Shown here: piece by piece, positions 1 through 12,474 of the stretch
Layout of the letters: each line of letters begins with the position of its first letter
How positions within the stretch are numbered: position 1 is the stretch's first letter
Origin: Mesocentrotus franciscanus
Lineage: Eukaryota > Echinodermata > Echinoidea > Camarodonta > Strongylocentrotidae
Assembly (NCBI GenBank): GCA_037976565.1
Contig: CP137682.1
Coordinates: forward strand, 20,880,800 to 20,944,799
Direction: 5' to 3'
Length of the DNA stretch: 64,000 nt
Translations under genes and position numbers: made by a program
The notes under the pieces: model-generated
Database searches by the model: none
What the model was told of the DNA's origin: nothing
What the model saw: the letters and a program-made list of their open reading frames with translations, nothing else

Positions 1-1443
1 TTTCAAACTAGTTGTGGCTCATATGGAATTAGAAATATATATTTTTATTCATATACCGTCATTCCTTGTCATAATATCAATATTTAAGTATTATCTTTGG
101 GTGTAACTCTCTGCATAATTGAATACCAATATTTACCATGTTTGTTAGATGCATATGAGTGCATTCTTCATCTTCATGCTTTGGACATTTAGCCATAAAT
201 ATGTTTTGTTGTCTGTTCTGTTGATGTTTTTCTTTGGGTTGAATTTAATCACTGCTACTAGCCCAGAATGTCTTCTTTTATTTGAAGGGTATAAACTTGA
301 TCCTATTTTTCCTTGATAACACCAATAAAATGATGTTTTCTGTCCCCCATTGTATATAAGCTATTGTAAAGCATATAATCAGAAACTTTAACCTTAACTA
401 GACAATTTTATTTGTTATTAAAAAAGACTCGTCCTGCATGGCTTCTTTTAAATAGAGGTTATATACTTTAATAATCCTCCTTTCCATTGGTGATAAAAAA
501 TAAAAAATAAGTCTTCTTGTAGGCAATTTTTATGTGGTGATGAGGCAAAATGCTCTCCTCTTAAAGATACTATGTCCCTTTTGCAGCCAACATCAAATTC
601 TGTAGAACTTTGCAGGAATTATGGATATGTCATGTATGTCCTATCTGTGAAATTTAAACGTTAGCAGTGTCCTAATATTCAAATTATGCAAGGAAACCCG
701 TTTACTTGCTAGACTTCACTGTCAGACACTATTGAGTGACTGACTGGCTTTTTTCATCTTTGGTAATAACATACATAAAATGAGCTGTAAAGGGTACATG
801 GACATTTGTCTACATCAATAACCCACTTCTTGTAATGGCCAAAATTAAACTAATTGAATTTTTGCGCAGCATAAAACGTACGACCATTCGGTACAATGGC
901 CTGAAAAATCAGACTATTACTTACTGGCTCTATAGCTCCTAAGTCGATTCGACAACTAATAGTTGTTATTTTCCCACTTAAAGACATTTTCAAGCCCCCT
1001 CTTTTTTAGGGAAGTTCTAAATTAGTATTGTCTTTCAAATGCCATTGGAATTTAACCTTTTCATTTTTTTGCCCTGCAAATGGGACATAGGGCTCTTATC
1101 TGTTGAAAGTCTTCATTTACGTCTTTATCAAGCTTAAATCTGTTTTTAAATGTAGTGTATGATTAATGCTTTTAATGCTTCAAGGTCCTATTTTCCTTGA
1201 TGATAAAAAGAAAATGATATCTTCTAGTAGGCTATTTTGTGTGGTGAATGGTGATGAGGCGAAGAGTTCGATCTCCTCTTATCTGTTGTAAGTCTTCATT
1301 TACGTCTTAAGCAAGCTTAAATCTTATTTGTTGATAAAAATATATGTTTTCTTGCTTTATCCCTTTGTTTTCTGCAGCCATTTGACCAAGGTATCCATGA
1401 AAGACTGCTATTGATTACGCATGCTGTGTTTAGAGAATATATA
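1..1443. repeat. AT-rich intergenic DNA with local direct duplications
   Basis: No gene seen. A segment around 482-562 (data around GGTGATGAGGC) recurs at 1194-1280. A 47-bp segment at 1097-1143 (TCTTCATTTACGTCTT) recurs at 1280-1326, 183 bp away. These look like remnants of a duplicated or tandem repeat. Confidence 0.55.
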
Positions 1444-1848
1444 GGGTGCGTTTATCGTGTCTTGCCACTCAGAATCAGCGTTTCTAAATGTACATATCGA
1501 ACCCCACTATACGAACGTGTTTTGCGGCATGTCGCATTTATCGACTCTTCACGATTCGAAATAAAGGCCTTGTCTCTGCGCAGCTGCTTTGCGCCGTTTG
1601 ACCCGGGAAGTAGATTAGCCTGGGAAGGTCCGATTTGTATGTGGGGTTCAAAACAGCTTTGCATTTATCATGTCTCAGAAATGTGATTCTGGCTGTATGT
1701 CACATTCAAAACGCATTTTTTTCTGCGTTACAATATGCCCATATCTAACGACATTTGAAAAAGGCTTTGCGTTTATCACCTTAAAAATTTGCCTGAAAGA
1801 CTTTTGAAAAAGCTGATTCTAGGCAAAAAATTAGACGATGAACGCACT
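1444..1848. mobile_element. MITE with GGGTGCGTTTATCG terminal inverted repeats
   Basis: The left end TATAGGGTGCGTTTATCGTGT matches the inverted right end (AGACGATGAACGCACTTATA) over about 20 bp with few mismatches. The internal sequence repeats GCGTTTATC-like words. The 91-codon open frame inside has no protein-like character. The terminal GGGTGCGTT is shared with the elements at 51197 and 53260, suggesting a related family. Confidence 0.65.
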
Positions 1849-1854
1849 TATAGT

Positions 1855-1924
1855 CTGTTCAGAGTCAAGGAGGGGGTTAACCAGGCCTGTGTGACATAGC
1901 GTTAATGCCCATCTGGCTCTGAAC
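1855..1924. repeat. Small hairpin repeat, copy 1
   Basis: Arms GTTCAGAGTCAAGG and (inverted) GTTCAGAGCCAGATGGGC flank a short spacer. It belongs to the GAGCCAGAAGGGCGTTAA family described under findings and lies 6 bp from the preceding MITE. Confidence 0.65.
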
Positions 1925-1995
1925 CTATGATATAAAGAGCTTTCAAATGAATGGGATTCAAATTGGAAGAAGCAAAGGTTGCCAATTTGAGGAAC

Positions 1996-2421
1996 ACATA
2001 AGTATCATAGTGAGTGATGATTCTTAAAGATTGCCAAAAGCATTGCAGGTTAATTGGTCAAACAACTATGATAATAATAATAATGAAATTAATAATAATA
2101 TTATATGTAATAATGATAACAAAAACAACAACAATAATGATTATTGTGAGATACATGCACATAAGTATCATAGTAGTGATGATTTTTAAAGGTTGCCACA
2201 GGCCTTGCAAGTTTCTTGTTCCAAACAACTATGATAATAATTATAATGAAAATAATAATATTACATGTAATAATGATAACAAAAATAACAACAATAATGA
2301 CATAGTGAGTGATGATTATGAAGGGTTGCCACAAGCCTTGCAAGTTTCTTGTTCCAAACAACTATGATAATAACAATAATATGACATGTAATATTGATAA
2401 CAAAAAACAACAATAATAATG
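1996..2421. repeat. Minisatellite, three units of about 125-165 bp
   Basis: Each unit contains CATAGTGAGTGATGATT, TTGCCACA-GCCTTGCA, CAAACAACTATGATAATAA and an AAT/AAC-rich tail. Units start near 1999, 2161 and 2299. The open frames across it are low-complexity artefacts. Confidence 0.8.
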
Positions 2422-2435
2422 ATTTTGTTTATCCA

Positions 2436-2640
2436 GGGTAACCTCATCAGCACCAATGCTGTTCTTCACGAGGGCCCCAGCAATTGTCTGGTACCCATGC
2501 ATTTACAACTGGGTGAAGAGTTGCAAATGTGGATGAATGCCTTGCCAGAAGACACATGCTGGGCTGGGATTAGAACCCACAACCCCTGAATTGAGAGTCG
2601 GGTGAATGAACCACTATCTACCACGACGCCTCCACTTACT
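2436..2640 (-). mobile_element. tRNA-derived SINE
   Basis: Read on the minus strand, the head is GGAGGCGTCGTGGTAGATAG (box A-like) with GGGTTCTAATCCC (box B) downstream. The body contains GGCAAGGCATTCATCC and GGGTACCAGACA. The body resembles the pieces at 26244 and 56677. It abuts the minisatellite at 1996-2421, suggesting insertion next to or into it. Confidence 0.65.
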
Positions 2641-2982
2641 ACACAACAAAAATTATATACATACGTGTAATAGTTTCTAGACAGTTTCTTTCAATATGCA
2701 ATTATAACTAACATTATACTCCACCCTACTTTCTAAACACTACCCTGTAGTGTATGACTTATGCTTTTGACCTATTTTTTAATTAGCCACGAAGGATCAC
2801 TGACCTAGTTTTTAAGCAGGAGTATTAAACTAGGGTTGTTCTGGGAAAACCCCAGAATAGAATATGGCCTGAAATGGCCTGAATTCTAAGACCTCTGGAG
2901 AGAGAGGAGCTCGTTAAACTGGCACAACCATATAAACAAGGTTTGATGCAATAAAAGAAAGCTGCCACTATGCAGGCTTGAA

Positions 2983-3169
2983 CTAGTTTGCAGGCACAAA
3001 CCCTGGTCAGTCGTAAGAAAGTCTGCACTATAAGACTACCATAGGCCATGTACTATAGCTGCTCCTGACACTATATTGACACAACCAGTAGGTAGCTGGG
3101 CTAGGCTTCTCTCAAGGCACAGTGGTTTTTTGATAAAGTGTCAAATTAGGGTCTGTGCTTGCAGACTAG
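2983..3169. mobile_element. MITE, CTAGTTTGCAGGCACA family, copy 1
   Basis: The left end CTAGTTTGCAGGCACAAACCC is the inverted counterpart of GGGTCTGTGCTTGCAGACTAG at the right end. The internal sequence (AGTCTGCACT-TAAGACTAC, TAGCTGCTC, AAAGTGTCAAATT) matches copies at 4009 and 9785. Lengths are 187-204 bp. Confidence 0.75.
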
Positions 3170-4008
3170 GCTTGAACATTGTCTGAATGCACACATTGTG
3201 TATATGTCACTTTTAGTGCCAGCAATATTATATTAATAAGAAAGTTGTACTTTTGAAAGGTAGTATGATTGAGAAGGTCAAATATGGGGTTTGCTTCATT
3301 AGATGTCCTTATAAAACTACTCCCCCCCCCCCACGCCCTTCCCCACCCCTACATAGAACAAGGGTATGACGAAAAGCAAATGTGAAAATAAACAAAATTG
3401 CTCTGTAGGTTAAAGTATTTGTTTTAGTATTAGGAGGAAGACGTTCTTTACTCTTTGGTATGTCACTTCTTCCCAACTTGTATTTGCTTCTTAAGATATC
3501 GCATGCAAATATAATTTCCAGAGATTGATTAGGCCTCCAATAAAGGTGTATTTAAAATTTTAAATGCTTGCAATTTCCAGAACTCCCCGCAAAAGAATGC
3601 CCCTCACAATATCTGGAAGAACCCATGTACATGGATGGAGATTTAAACGCTATATTGCAAGTTTTTGGATCAAATTAGCATATTGTAAGTCAAATTGTTG
3701 CTTTTCTGAACAAGACATATCTAGAATTACCCATTTAAATCCAAATTCTATAACTTTGACCATGGAGCTAGCTCCATGCTTTGACTATTATTCAGTTGCC
3801 ATTCACCTGTCAGTATTAATGGGAGTGAGTACATCAGTGTACATTAAGACTGAGACCTCTTTGCATATATATATCATTGTATATAGAAGAATAGACCCTT
3901 GGCTGCCAAATGTACCCTGGCTTGTGCAACCCCAGCATCATTATATATTTATATTCCAGTCATTACATATTAACATGAACTGCTGAGGGAATAAAGTGCA
4001 AGCATGGG
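3170..4008. other. Intergenic, nothing recognised
   Basis: AT-rich, with a C-run near 3321-3332. The 140-codon plus-strand frame in 3564-3986 has no family motif and random-looking composition. Confidence 0.5.
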
Positions 4009-4196
4009 CTAGTTTGGAGGCACAGACCCTTGTGAGTCGTTGTGTGTAACAGTGTCTGCACTCTGAGACTACAATAGGCTCTGTACTTTAGCTGCTCTTA
4101 TTTTGACACGGCCAGAGACTGACAGATCTAGGCTCTGCTCAAGGCTTTAGGAAATTGTGGTAAAGTGTCGATTTCGAGGCTGTGCTTGCAGACTAG
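4009..4196. mobile_element. MITE, CTAGTTTGCAGGCACA family, copy 2
   Basis: CTAGTTTGGAGGCACAGACCC at the left end, GCTGTGCTTGCAGACTAG at the right end; same internal sequence and same orientation as copy 1, about 1 kb away. Confidence 0.75.
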
Positions 4197-4334
4197 ACAC
4201 TAATAGGATTAAGCTCCGCCCATTTTTCTAGGTCATCGATTATTTCTATATAAAGCATCATATTTTTTGTTCATGCATTGTTTGTTCAAAATGGAATATA
4301 GTCTGCTGTGTTACTCATGTTTACCTGTATTTCT

Positions 4335-4425
4335 GTTAGTGATTTTTGTTTTGTTTGTTGTGTGTTTGTTTATTTGTTTGTTTGTTTGTTTGTTTGCTTG
4401 TTTGTCTGTCTGCTTGTCCATCCAT
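4335..4425. repeat. (TTTG)n microsatellite
   Basis: Imperfect TTTG/TCTG tetranucleotide run. The following 4430-4930 is unremarkable intergenic DNA. Confidence 0.85.
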
Positions 4426-4934
4426 CAAGGATAGATAAAGAGTATTTTCAAACTCAGATTTGTACTTGCCTGAGATAAACAAACAAGTAGGGCATTGTTT
4501 TGGGAGGCTTCAACCAAGGGCCTTTCTTTGGGTGGGAGGGGAACCGGCCCATGCCCCCTTCAAAACTTGATTGGCATACCCTCAAGTATATACAACAAAG
4601 AAAATTACCCCCTTAATATCGTAATTTCTTAGAATTTCGGTCCCCCTACTTTTTTCATACAAAATTCAGGATACACCCTTGACGGCATTAATGAAATAGA
4701 TTAATCTTAATGAATGTATGAAAAAACAACCACACCCTTGATAAAGGCTGGATAAATTTCCAAAACACAGCATTTTGAACCTTGAATTTGGCAAGCGACA
4801 TCAAAGTCATCAGAAAATGTTTAGAAGGCATATACCATTGTTCATTCATGTCTGAAGCATTCAAGTTACAAATGGCAGCCAAGTCTTTGGATATTAAATG
4901 CATGCCTATACTCTTACATTTCTAAGGTCCTTGT

Positions 4935-5280
4935 GAACTCTCTCTCTCTCTCTCTCTCTGTGTCTCTCTCTGTCTCTCTGTCTCTCTCTGTCTCTCTCTC
5001 TCTGTCTCTCTCATTCTTGCTGATCCCCTCCTCCTTCTCTCTCTCCCCTCTGAATCTTTTCCCCAATTTTGTAGGTTTCTCTCATCCCCCTCACATTCTA
5101 TTTTCCCCTCTTTTCTTCCCTCTCTTCTCTTTCTATCTCTCTCTCTCTCTCTCTCTCTCTCCCTCCTTGCTCTCTATCTCTCTCCTTACCTCCCTTCTCT
5201 TTCTCTTTCCCCCTCTCTCCCTCTTCTTTTTCTTTCTCCCTTTCCCCTTTCCAATATGCATACACATACTCCCCCTTCCC
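4935..5280. repeat. (CT)n polypyrimidine tract
   Basis: About 345 bp of CT, TGTC and CCT-rich sequence, almost pure pyrimidine on the plus strand. The long open frames on both strands (SLSLS/REREE) are artefacts. Confidence 0.9.
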
Positions 5281-6775
5281 CCTGCTCGTTAAAATCACAC
5301 ACACACAAAGAAATATATTCATCATCCAAATATCTGTTTTCTTGTATTTTTATGTTGTGCCAATATCCTATTTGAACTTATACTGGGCGGAGTCGTTTAA
5401 AAGTTATTTTGGGAGTGTGAAAACAAAAATTGTTGGCACAAAACTTCACCTTTTCTCTCATTACTGTATTGGCTTTCATATTCTTCTTCAGTCGACTCAT
5501 GTGCTATATGCAATGATACCTTTGTTTTATTAAAATGACATGATGAAGAAACGTAGCATGGTCAAGTTTTCATTTTTAGTCTTTTCTTCTTCTCTGGGAT
5601 GGACAATTTTTCACCTGATTATATTTCGCAACATTGCCTTTATATTTCTTTATTGTTAGTACAGTGAGAAATTAAGTGGTAGTATCTAGAAATATCTAAG
5701 ATATTTATTCAGTAACAGCAGACACGAGAAGAAACAGATTGATTAATTTTTAAATTCAATAAAGGCCTAAAGATTTATGTATTTCTCAGTTTTTAATGCT
5801 TAAACACAGATTGGCAACAATGTTGTGTACCTTACCTTTCCCCTTTGCTCAATTTTCTCAGAAGAAAATATTTTGTTATTCCCATGTACATAGATGCATT
5901 ATTACACATATGTTTTACACACAACCACTATAAAAGTCAACAACCAAGAAAATGGAAATTCATGGAACTTATAGTACAAAACAGAGGTAGTCGCAAGGTA
6001 ATCTTAGGGTTGCCAATTTGTGTTTTATCAATTACTATTTTAAAAAATTAAAAAAATTATCCAGTGTCAAGTTTTTCTCAAATTTTAAAACCCTTCTGGC
6101 TCTAATTTTGTGGACAAATTTATACCAACGTAATGTCAGGATGGACTTCCCTCGTTTGAAAGGTGAGAGCAGGTTTTTCATCATTATCAAAACAAGAACA
6201 AAAAACAAAATGAAACCAGATCAAAGCCATTGACCAAACCACAAACAGAATAGTGGTACCTACTTCATCTCGTGATGTCCCTTCCTATATTTCATGACAA
6301 CAACAGAAAAAAGGTTTTGGGTTTTCCCAATCAGTTAGAATTCAAAACTAGTACGCATGTTTGCAGTGTAAACATGATATTAAGAGCTGTATATAATGTT
6401 TACACAAGGATAGAATGATGTTTCGTAAATCTTTGGCATCGGTTTAAGGATGTTGCAATCTTATGTAGGAAAACCACTGACCAAACCATGGAAAGGAATT
6501 GTGGTTTAAAGTTTGGTCAAGTCCTTTCATTTATATTATGACAACAGAATGAAAAATCCCCATTTTCTATAGATCTATCAAATGGACAATGCTTATTCTA
6601 GTACTAAAAGATATAACCACATCTGTATTATCAGTAACTAAAATGATGCAATTTGTGAAAATCAAATTTCTCAACATAATTATGTGCACACGCTGCATTT
6701 TTGAACAGCATTCAAACAAACATTTGGTCATGCTATAATAGGGAAATTTGGAGAGCATGCTAAATCCCTAATATA
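5281..6775. other. Intergenic, nothing recognised
   Basis: AT-rich, with a short AC run at 5296-5307. No gene, RNA or clear repeat seen. Confidence 0.5.
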
Positions 6776-6975
6776 AAGTTCAATTCAATTAAATTCCATT
6801 CAATTCAATTTCAATTCAATTTCAATTCAATTTCATTTATTTCCACAGATTCATAAAAAGACAATATAAATTACAATCAAATATAAAAGCATTAAAACAA
6901 AATATGAACCTGCAGAGGGGGTGATAAAAAACCACAGAGGTTTATCGGGGATCATCCCCTGCTTAAAATTACAAT
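6776..6975 (-). mobile_element. Possible retroelement 3' end with (TTCAAT)n tail
   Basis: A TTCAA/TTCAAT microsatellite (6778-6838) runs into TTTCATTTATTTCCACAG, then an A-rich stretch and a GGGGATCATCCCC palindrome (6949-6961). On the minus strand this resembles a LINE 3' tail ending in ATTGAA repeats. No reverse transcriptase remnant is seen, so the assignment is tentative. Confidence 0.35.
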
Positions 6976-7659
6976 ATCAAAATGCAATAATTTTTTTTAA
7001 ATTAAACAATAAACACAAACAAAAATATGTATGTATTACAAGCAAATCTATGTGTGGGGTGAGTAGTAGTTGTGGTGGTACCAATAAATACAATATATAG
7101 AGGGAATGAATGATATGTAAAGAAAAGTTGTGAGAAGAATAGTGAGAAACACCATACAAACTAAGTCTTAAGAGTTGGATACAAAATCAAATATTGTTTC
7201 AACTTTGGTAAAGTTGAGTTCAATGATGAAAAAGAAAAACAATAACTAACCTGACAGCTTGAGAACACTTAGAATAAAGCTCAAATAATATATTTTTGCT
7301 AGATGAAGACAATTAGTGCTTGGAATTTCTCCCGTAACACACTTTGGGAAATTTTCACATGCCATTCAGAAAGGAAACTGGACCCTGAAACTTAATGCTT
7401 ACAATCTTTCTTAGAAATCTAAACTGTCAGTTTCATGTGATTTAGTTACACTGAGAATTGATTGACTCTGGAGATATGATTAATTTCTTTTATATTTGAT
7501 TCATCATGATGGCAATCAGTTCAGATTCCATTCAATGTCTATATTATGAAACCTAACATTTACAGAAGCTGAATCTTCAGAATAAAGTTCTGCATTTCAG
7601 ATTGCATTGCTTTACAAATCAACCTAGTGCAATTTCATGACTTTGTGAATCATACGACT

Positions 7660-8000
7660 GCTGCTATAACAACTTCTATTACTACTACCACTACTGCTAC
7701 AGCTACTATTGATGAGGATGATTATGATTATGATAACAAAAAAATAATAATAATGCTACTACTAAAAATAATGAAAATAATACTGTTGTAAATAATAACA
7801 ATAACAACAACAGCAGCAGCAATAACAAATCAACAACAACAATGATAATGATAATAATAATAATAATAATAATAATGAATATAATAATAATGATAATAAT
7901 AATGATTATAATGATAATGATAATGATAATGATAATGATAATATGAAAAATAATGACAATGATAATAAATATATGCATAACAATAATAAATAGGTTAAAA
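7660..8000. repeat. (AAT/GAT/AAC)n trinucleotide tract
   Basis: Dense AAT, GAT and CAA triplets. The poly-isoleucine frame on the minus strand is an artefact. 6976-7659 holds nothing recognised. Confidence 0.85.
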
Positions 8001-8189
8001 ATAAATGCAATTTTTATAGTGCATTTCATGATACATTTTAATGAATTACCTATACATTTTATAAAGAAGATTTCCAAATGCCATTGCCTTGTGTTATGTC
8101 TCTTGAATTTCATATTTATCAACATTATGACTGTAACTGTTTATGTATTCACCTTGTATAGGCTATACATGTTGTACCTTATATGTATT

Positions 8190-8300
8190 TAGTTCTGTTG
8201 ATATTGTTAACCTTTATTCCTCATATGTAATAGTGTTATGACCTTTTCGTGGGGTCACCCTGACCAAGATATTATTCAGTCAATAAATGAATAAATATTG
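8190..8300 (+). mobile_element. Possible retroelement 3' tail
   Basis: Ends in CAATAAATGAATAAATA after a TGACC...GGGGTCACC stretch, resembling a polyadenylated LINE or retropseudogene tail. No coding remnant precedes it. Confidence 0.25.
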
Positions 8301-8517
8301 CAATGTCTGCATGATACTATAGATAATGCACTAAGCTATTGAAATTGTTTTTGAATTGAAAGCATTTTTGTGTTTTTGATAGATTTGGAATTTGAAAGTC
8401 AGGTATAAACCTTGTCATGGGATTTAATGCTGCCACTTCTATCTTACTTGCCAAAATTAAGTGTTTAATTTGTACATGCATACACAGGTATCATTCTTAA
8501 TTAGATTTTCTTAGTGT

Positions 8518-8546
8518 ATATCATCATCATCATCATCATCATCATT
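8518..8546. repeat. (ATC)n microsatellite
   Basis: Eight to nine uninterrupted ATC units. Confidence 0.85.
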
Positions 8547-9784
8547 AAAAGTAAATAAATTATTATGATAATTTCAGCTGATTAAAACAGTTATGTTTTT
8601 CACATTTTTCCTTTATTCAGAAAAAATAATGGCTGTCAGGGTAAATTATGAAAGCAAACGTCAAGTATTTATCGATGCAATACTTTGTATTGTTTTTCCC
8701 TTTGATTAAGAGCTATTCATTTGCATCTTAGACATAGCATGTAGGTGTTTTTTAAAATATATGTTTGGGCAATGAGGAAAGAGCCCCCTTATTCAAGGTG
8801 AAAAGTACAATTTTCATGAATTTCATCATTCTAATTACGATCAGACCAGAACTGGGAAATTTAGCTGTGGCCTTGGTTATACATTTACACAGAAACCTAA
8901 TTAAAGGTAATGCAAAGTTTTGGGAAATTCTGAAATTGGATGAATAGTAATTCTTTAAACTTTTGATATATTTTGATGCCCCTGTGGATGTATTATATGC
9001 ACTAAAAAAATTAGCCCCTAAAACACTTCTGCTTTCGAGCAAATTGAATAATCAAAATTTACCGGTGCTCCTGGTAAATTTTAAATATTTCAAATAGCAC
9101 TCAAAAAGGCCATTCCATGGTAGCTGTGACCATGAAAATCTCAGAATATGCAGTTCTGATATATAATTTCCAAACGGGAATAGCAAATCGGTCGATTGTA
9201 GTCAAGAAACATTGCTTTAAAGCTAAAGTAATATCAGTCTTGAGAGGGCGCTATACAACATAAAGAGTTTATTATTTACAATTTCATCACTTTAGACTCG
9301 ATTTCCGACCGCGACAAAGATCATTGAATATTGTAAAATCGCATATGCTTCCAATATGTTCATTTGAACCAAATTCATGACCCCATACCAAAACCTTGTA
9401 ATACCTTTAACATCCTTTAAATAATGGTAGTGCAAATTAAAATGCAGGCACAAACCCCTGTCAGTTCTTCTCAGAAATGTTTTCTTCTTCAGAACTCCAT
9501 TCTTCATTTTCACTCTTCAATTTTTATCTGTTCACAAATTTCTCACTCTCGATCAGTTCTTCTTTCCCTTTCCTTTCCTCCTTCGATTTCATCTCATTTT
9601 CGGTGTACACAGCACCGAAAACACAAACCAAAAATAGTCTTGTGTAAGTGTTTAATAAAACTTCATTCCATTATCATCTCTTCCTTTCTTTCCCTTATAC
9701 TTCTTCCTAAATTGGGTTCTTTTGACGAAAGAATACCGGTATGTCAACGGCCTTTTAAGTAAGGCTACCACATGGTCTTACTGA
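8547..9784. other. Intergenic; short hairpin and MITE fragment
   Basis: A small inverted repeat AAATTTACCGG/CCTGGTAAATTT sits at 9056-9083. The segment at 9440-9476 (ATGCAGGCACAAACCCCTGTCAG) is a solo left-end fragment of the MITE family at 2983. No gene seen. Confidence 0.5.
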
Positions 9785-9988
9785 AAGTCTCAAATTGTGA
9801 AAACCCTTGTCAGTCATTGAGCGTAACAGTGTCTGCACTGTGAGACTATGCTGATGGCATACTGCGTAGGCTCTGTACTTTAGCTGCTCTGGACAAGGCA
9901 CAGCCAGAGACTGTGAGAGCTAGGTTTCGCTCAAGGCTTTAGGAATTTGTAATAAAGTGTCAAATTATAGGCTGCGCCTGCAGACTAA
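9785..9988. mobile_element. MITE, CTAGTTTGCAGGCACA family, copy 3
   Basis: The internal sequence is closest to copy 2 (GTAACAGTGTCTGCACT, CTCAAGGCTTTAGGAA). The right end CTGCGCCTGCAGACTA is intact; the left end is eroded. Confidence 0.7.
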
Positions 9989-10569
9989 CTACAAATAGTG
10001 AAGAATTTGAGAGGGGAATTTTTCTTTTTCTGCTTATGAAATATAGAAATTTAAAAAAAGGGAGAGATTAATTGTGACGTATTTTCTATGGTTTTGCCAG
10101 TGCTTCCTTACTGGTATCATCAGGGGTGTCAGTCATTTTTTTTTCTGTGACGTGAGTATTTTGTGGAGTGTGTACTTAATACATGCCTAGTGTGTTTTTT
10201 AATGGTGTACAGGGGGAGTTCGCCCTCTCCTTCCCCCCCCCCCAAAAAAAAGAGTGCATGAGGTTAGGAATGGACGTTATTGTGCGGTATTTCTTGGAAT
10301 AGGAAATTTGAATAAGTTGGAAAAGCAACAAAAGTTATCCAATCAAAGTTTTCATGTGCACAGGCAGAGCAGAATTTCTTTCTCAATAACTCAATAAGGA
10401 AGTACCTAAAACTAAAAGCATCTGTTGGTTTTTTAAAAAATCCCCTAAATTAGCAAAAATGTTGCAGCACATCCTCAACTAAACAACAGCAGATACCTAT
10501 TGATTTTGAAGTATATCTTTCTTTCAAATATAATGTACCCCTTCACACCAACAAATAATATAGACCATC
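9989..10569. other. Intergenic with C11-A9 junction
   Basis: A run of C followed directly by A (10233-10252) is the recurrent junction also seen at 12287 and 60473. Nothing else recognised. Confidence 0.5.
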
Positions 10570-10692
10570 CTGTCTTCTCTCTCTCTCTCTCTCTCCCTCC
10601 CTCTCTTCTCTTTCTCTCTCTCTTTCTTCTTGTCTCTCTCTTTTTCTTGTCTCTTTCTCTCTCTCTCTCTTTCTCCCTGTCTCTCTCTTCAA
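10570..10692. repeat. (CT)n microsatellite
   Basis: Imperfect CT/CTTT/TGTC tract. Confidence 0.9.
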
Positions 10693-11180
10693 AGTGATGG
10701 AAAAATCAAATTTCCCAACATGGTTTTGAAAAAAAACCAAGGTTTGAAAGATTTTTTAAAGAAATTTGTCAGGTTGCCCAAAACAGCCCCTTTGTTATGA
10801 TGTAACATGGAACAAGCTAATGACATCATCTGTCTGTACCATTTTTATTTTTAAGATGACATATTATGTTTCCCCAAAAGTGTTACCATCATGACTCTGC
10901 TAAAGACCCATTTTGGGGGGGCTGGACAAAATCCTGGACCGGCCCTGTAGCCCACGTTCACATGACCTCTCTTTTAGGATGTGCCAGCCTCCCCCACAAA
11001 CCTGATTTGGAACATATTTTCCTGGTGTCCTGGTTAAACACTCATAATCATCTTCCCATTTTTACCGTGTGTTTATCTGATTTTCCTCATGACTTGTATG
11101 CTGTCATTATCCTGTTAAAAAGCCATGAGCAAATTTACCTGAAATACTTCAGCAAGAACTGCAAGGTAGAAAGGCAAAGC

Positions 11181-11268
11181 TGAGTTGGGATCAGTCATGT
11201 GACTAAAATTGAGTTGGGATCAGTCATGTGACCCAAATTGAGTTGGGATCAGTCATGTGACCAAAATT
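11181..11268. repeat. Tandem repeat, 3 x 29 bp
   Basis: Three nearly identical units starting TGAGTTGGGATCAGTCATGT at 11181, 11210 and 11239; they differ only near their ends. 10693-11180 has no recognised feature. Confidence 0.9.
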
Positions 11269-11296
11269 GCCTGTTTGAAATTCATTAATGAAATCA

Positions 11297-11369
11297 TCTG
11301 TTTGGAGCCAGAAGGGAATTTAATCATATACTTTAACACAGGGTTAACGCCCTTGTGGCTCTCAACAGA
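11297..11369. repeat. Small hairpin repeat, copy 2
   Basis: TCTGTTTGGAGCCAGAAGGG pairs with CCCTTGTGGCTCTCAACAGA. It includes GGGTTAACGCCC near the loop side. Confidence 0.75.
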
Positions 11370-12474
11370 CGAAATGTGATGGTGTTGACTTTTCTTAACT
11401 TTCTTGATAGACAAATTTATCTCAACTTCTCTCAATGCTTAATTTACTCTAGATCACTGATTTGTCGATTACAATGTAGGCATCTGCAGGTCTGAAACAG
11501 TGTATGATTTAATGCTAGTCCTACTTACTGCCTGTAATGCAAAATTTCAAGAGAGATTGACTGTAAAGTAATTTCTAGTCCGGACCTTTCAAATTTGACT
11601 CTCACTTGGGTTTTAGGATTCCTTTCTCAAATCAGTCATTAACTCTTTATGTCCCACGCAAATGACTTCCCTGTGCCACATTGTATTTATCATTGGATAG
11701 ATATACCAAAGGCTTCAAGATATTTTAACTGTTTCCGGTCCAACATTAATCTATACCAGTTCTAAAAGGGTTGTCATGGAGCTAATCAAGACCAAACATG
11801 TGTAATTTGGGAGAGCTATCGTGTTTAATACACAAAGCAATCATTCCATCAATGTGGTGCCTATTGTTTTGTGCAAAATTGCATGTATGGCAAACAAGCA
11901 ACAGTGCAGAGAGGCGAAGAAAGCAACCAAAGTGTTAAATCAATCAATTGTGGATATTTAGTTTCATTTCATTCAGATGGAAGCCATGATAAGTTTTTCA
12001 AATCATTTACTTGACCCTTTCCATGCAAGAAGCCATTAGAAAAAACTTGCATGAGGAAGAATTCCCCTATTGTAATGTGTAATATATACATCTGTACTTT
12101 GGAGTTACAGAAATTCCCCTTCTACCTTTGTTGTAAGGCAGAAATTTCTGAATCTCTGAGTAATGGTCATTTTCCATTTCCTCAAAGAGTTCCTGCTCGG
12201 TCATGTGTGCCCAAAAGAGGAAATCAAGTAACCTAGCTGCAGGTCCACTGACACTGTAAAACAGGGGTGGATCCAGAACTTTGCAACCCCCCCCCCCCAA
12301 AAAAAAAGGTAGGGAGCTCAATGTCAAAAATTCTCGGACAAGCAAAAAGTTAAACATTTTTCAATCAAAAATTTGGAAACAGAGTACAGTTTTGTTGTGT
12401 TTACTTCAGGTATGCTTTATTGGTTTTGAAAAGGGGAAATGTGCCAGTTATACCAAGGAGCTTAGACCCCGTTC
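11370..12474. other. Intergenic with C12-A9 junction
   Basis: No gene. GGGGTGGATCCAGAAC (12264-12279) followed by a C-run and an A-run (12287-12307) is a recurrent transposon-end-like motif, comparable to 29025 and 60292. Confidence 0.5.

Noticed and set aside
3564..3986. 140-codon plus-strand frame
   Set aside because: Composition resembles translated AT-rich intergenic DNA; no motif, no splice context.
4933..5325. Long Ser/Leu and Arg/Glu frames in CT or GA tracts here and at 10.5, 23.1, 26.8, 32.4, 50.4 and 54.3 kb
   Set aside because: Dinucleotide microsatellites translate to SL, LS or RE repeats in every frame; no unique protein sequence.
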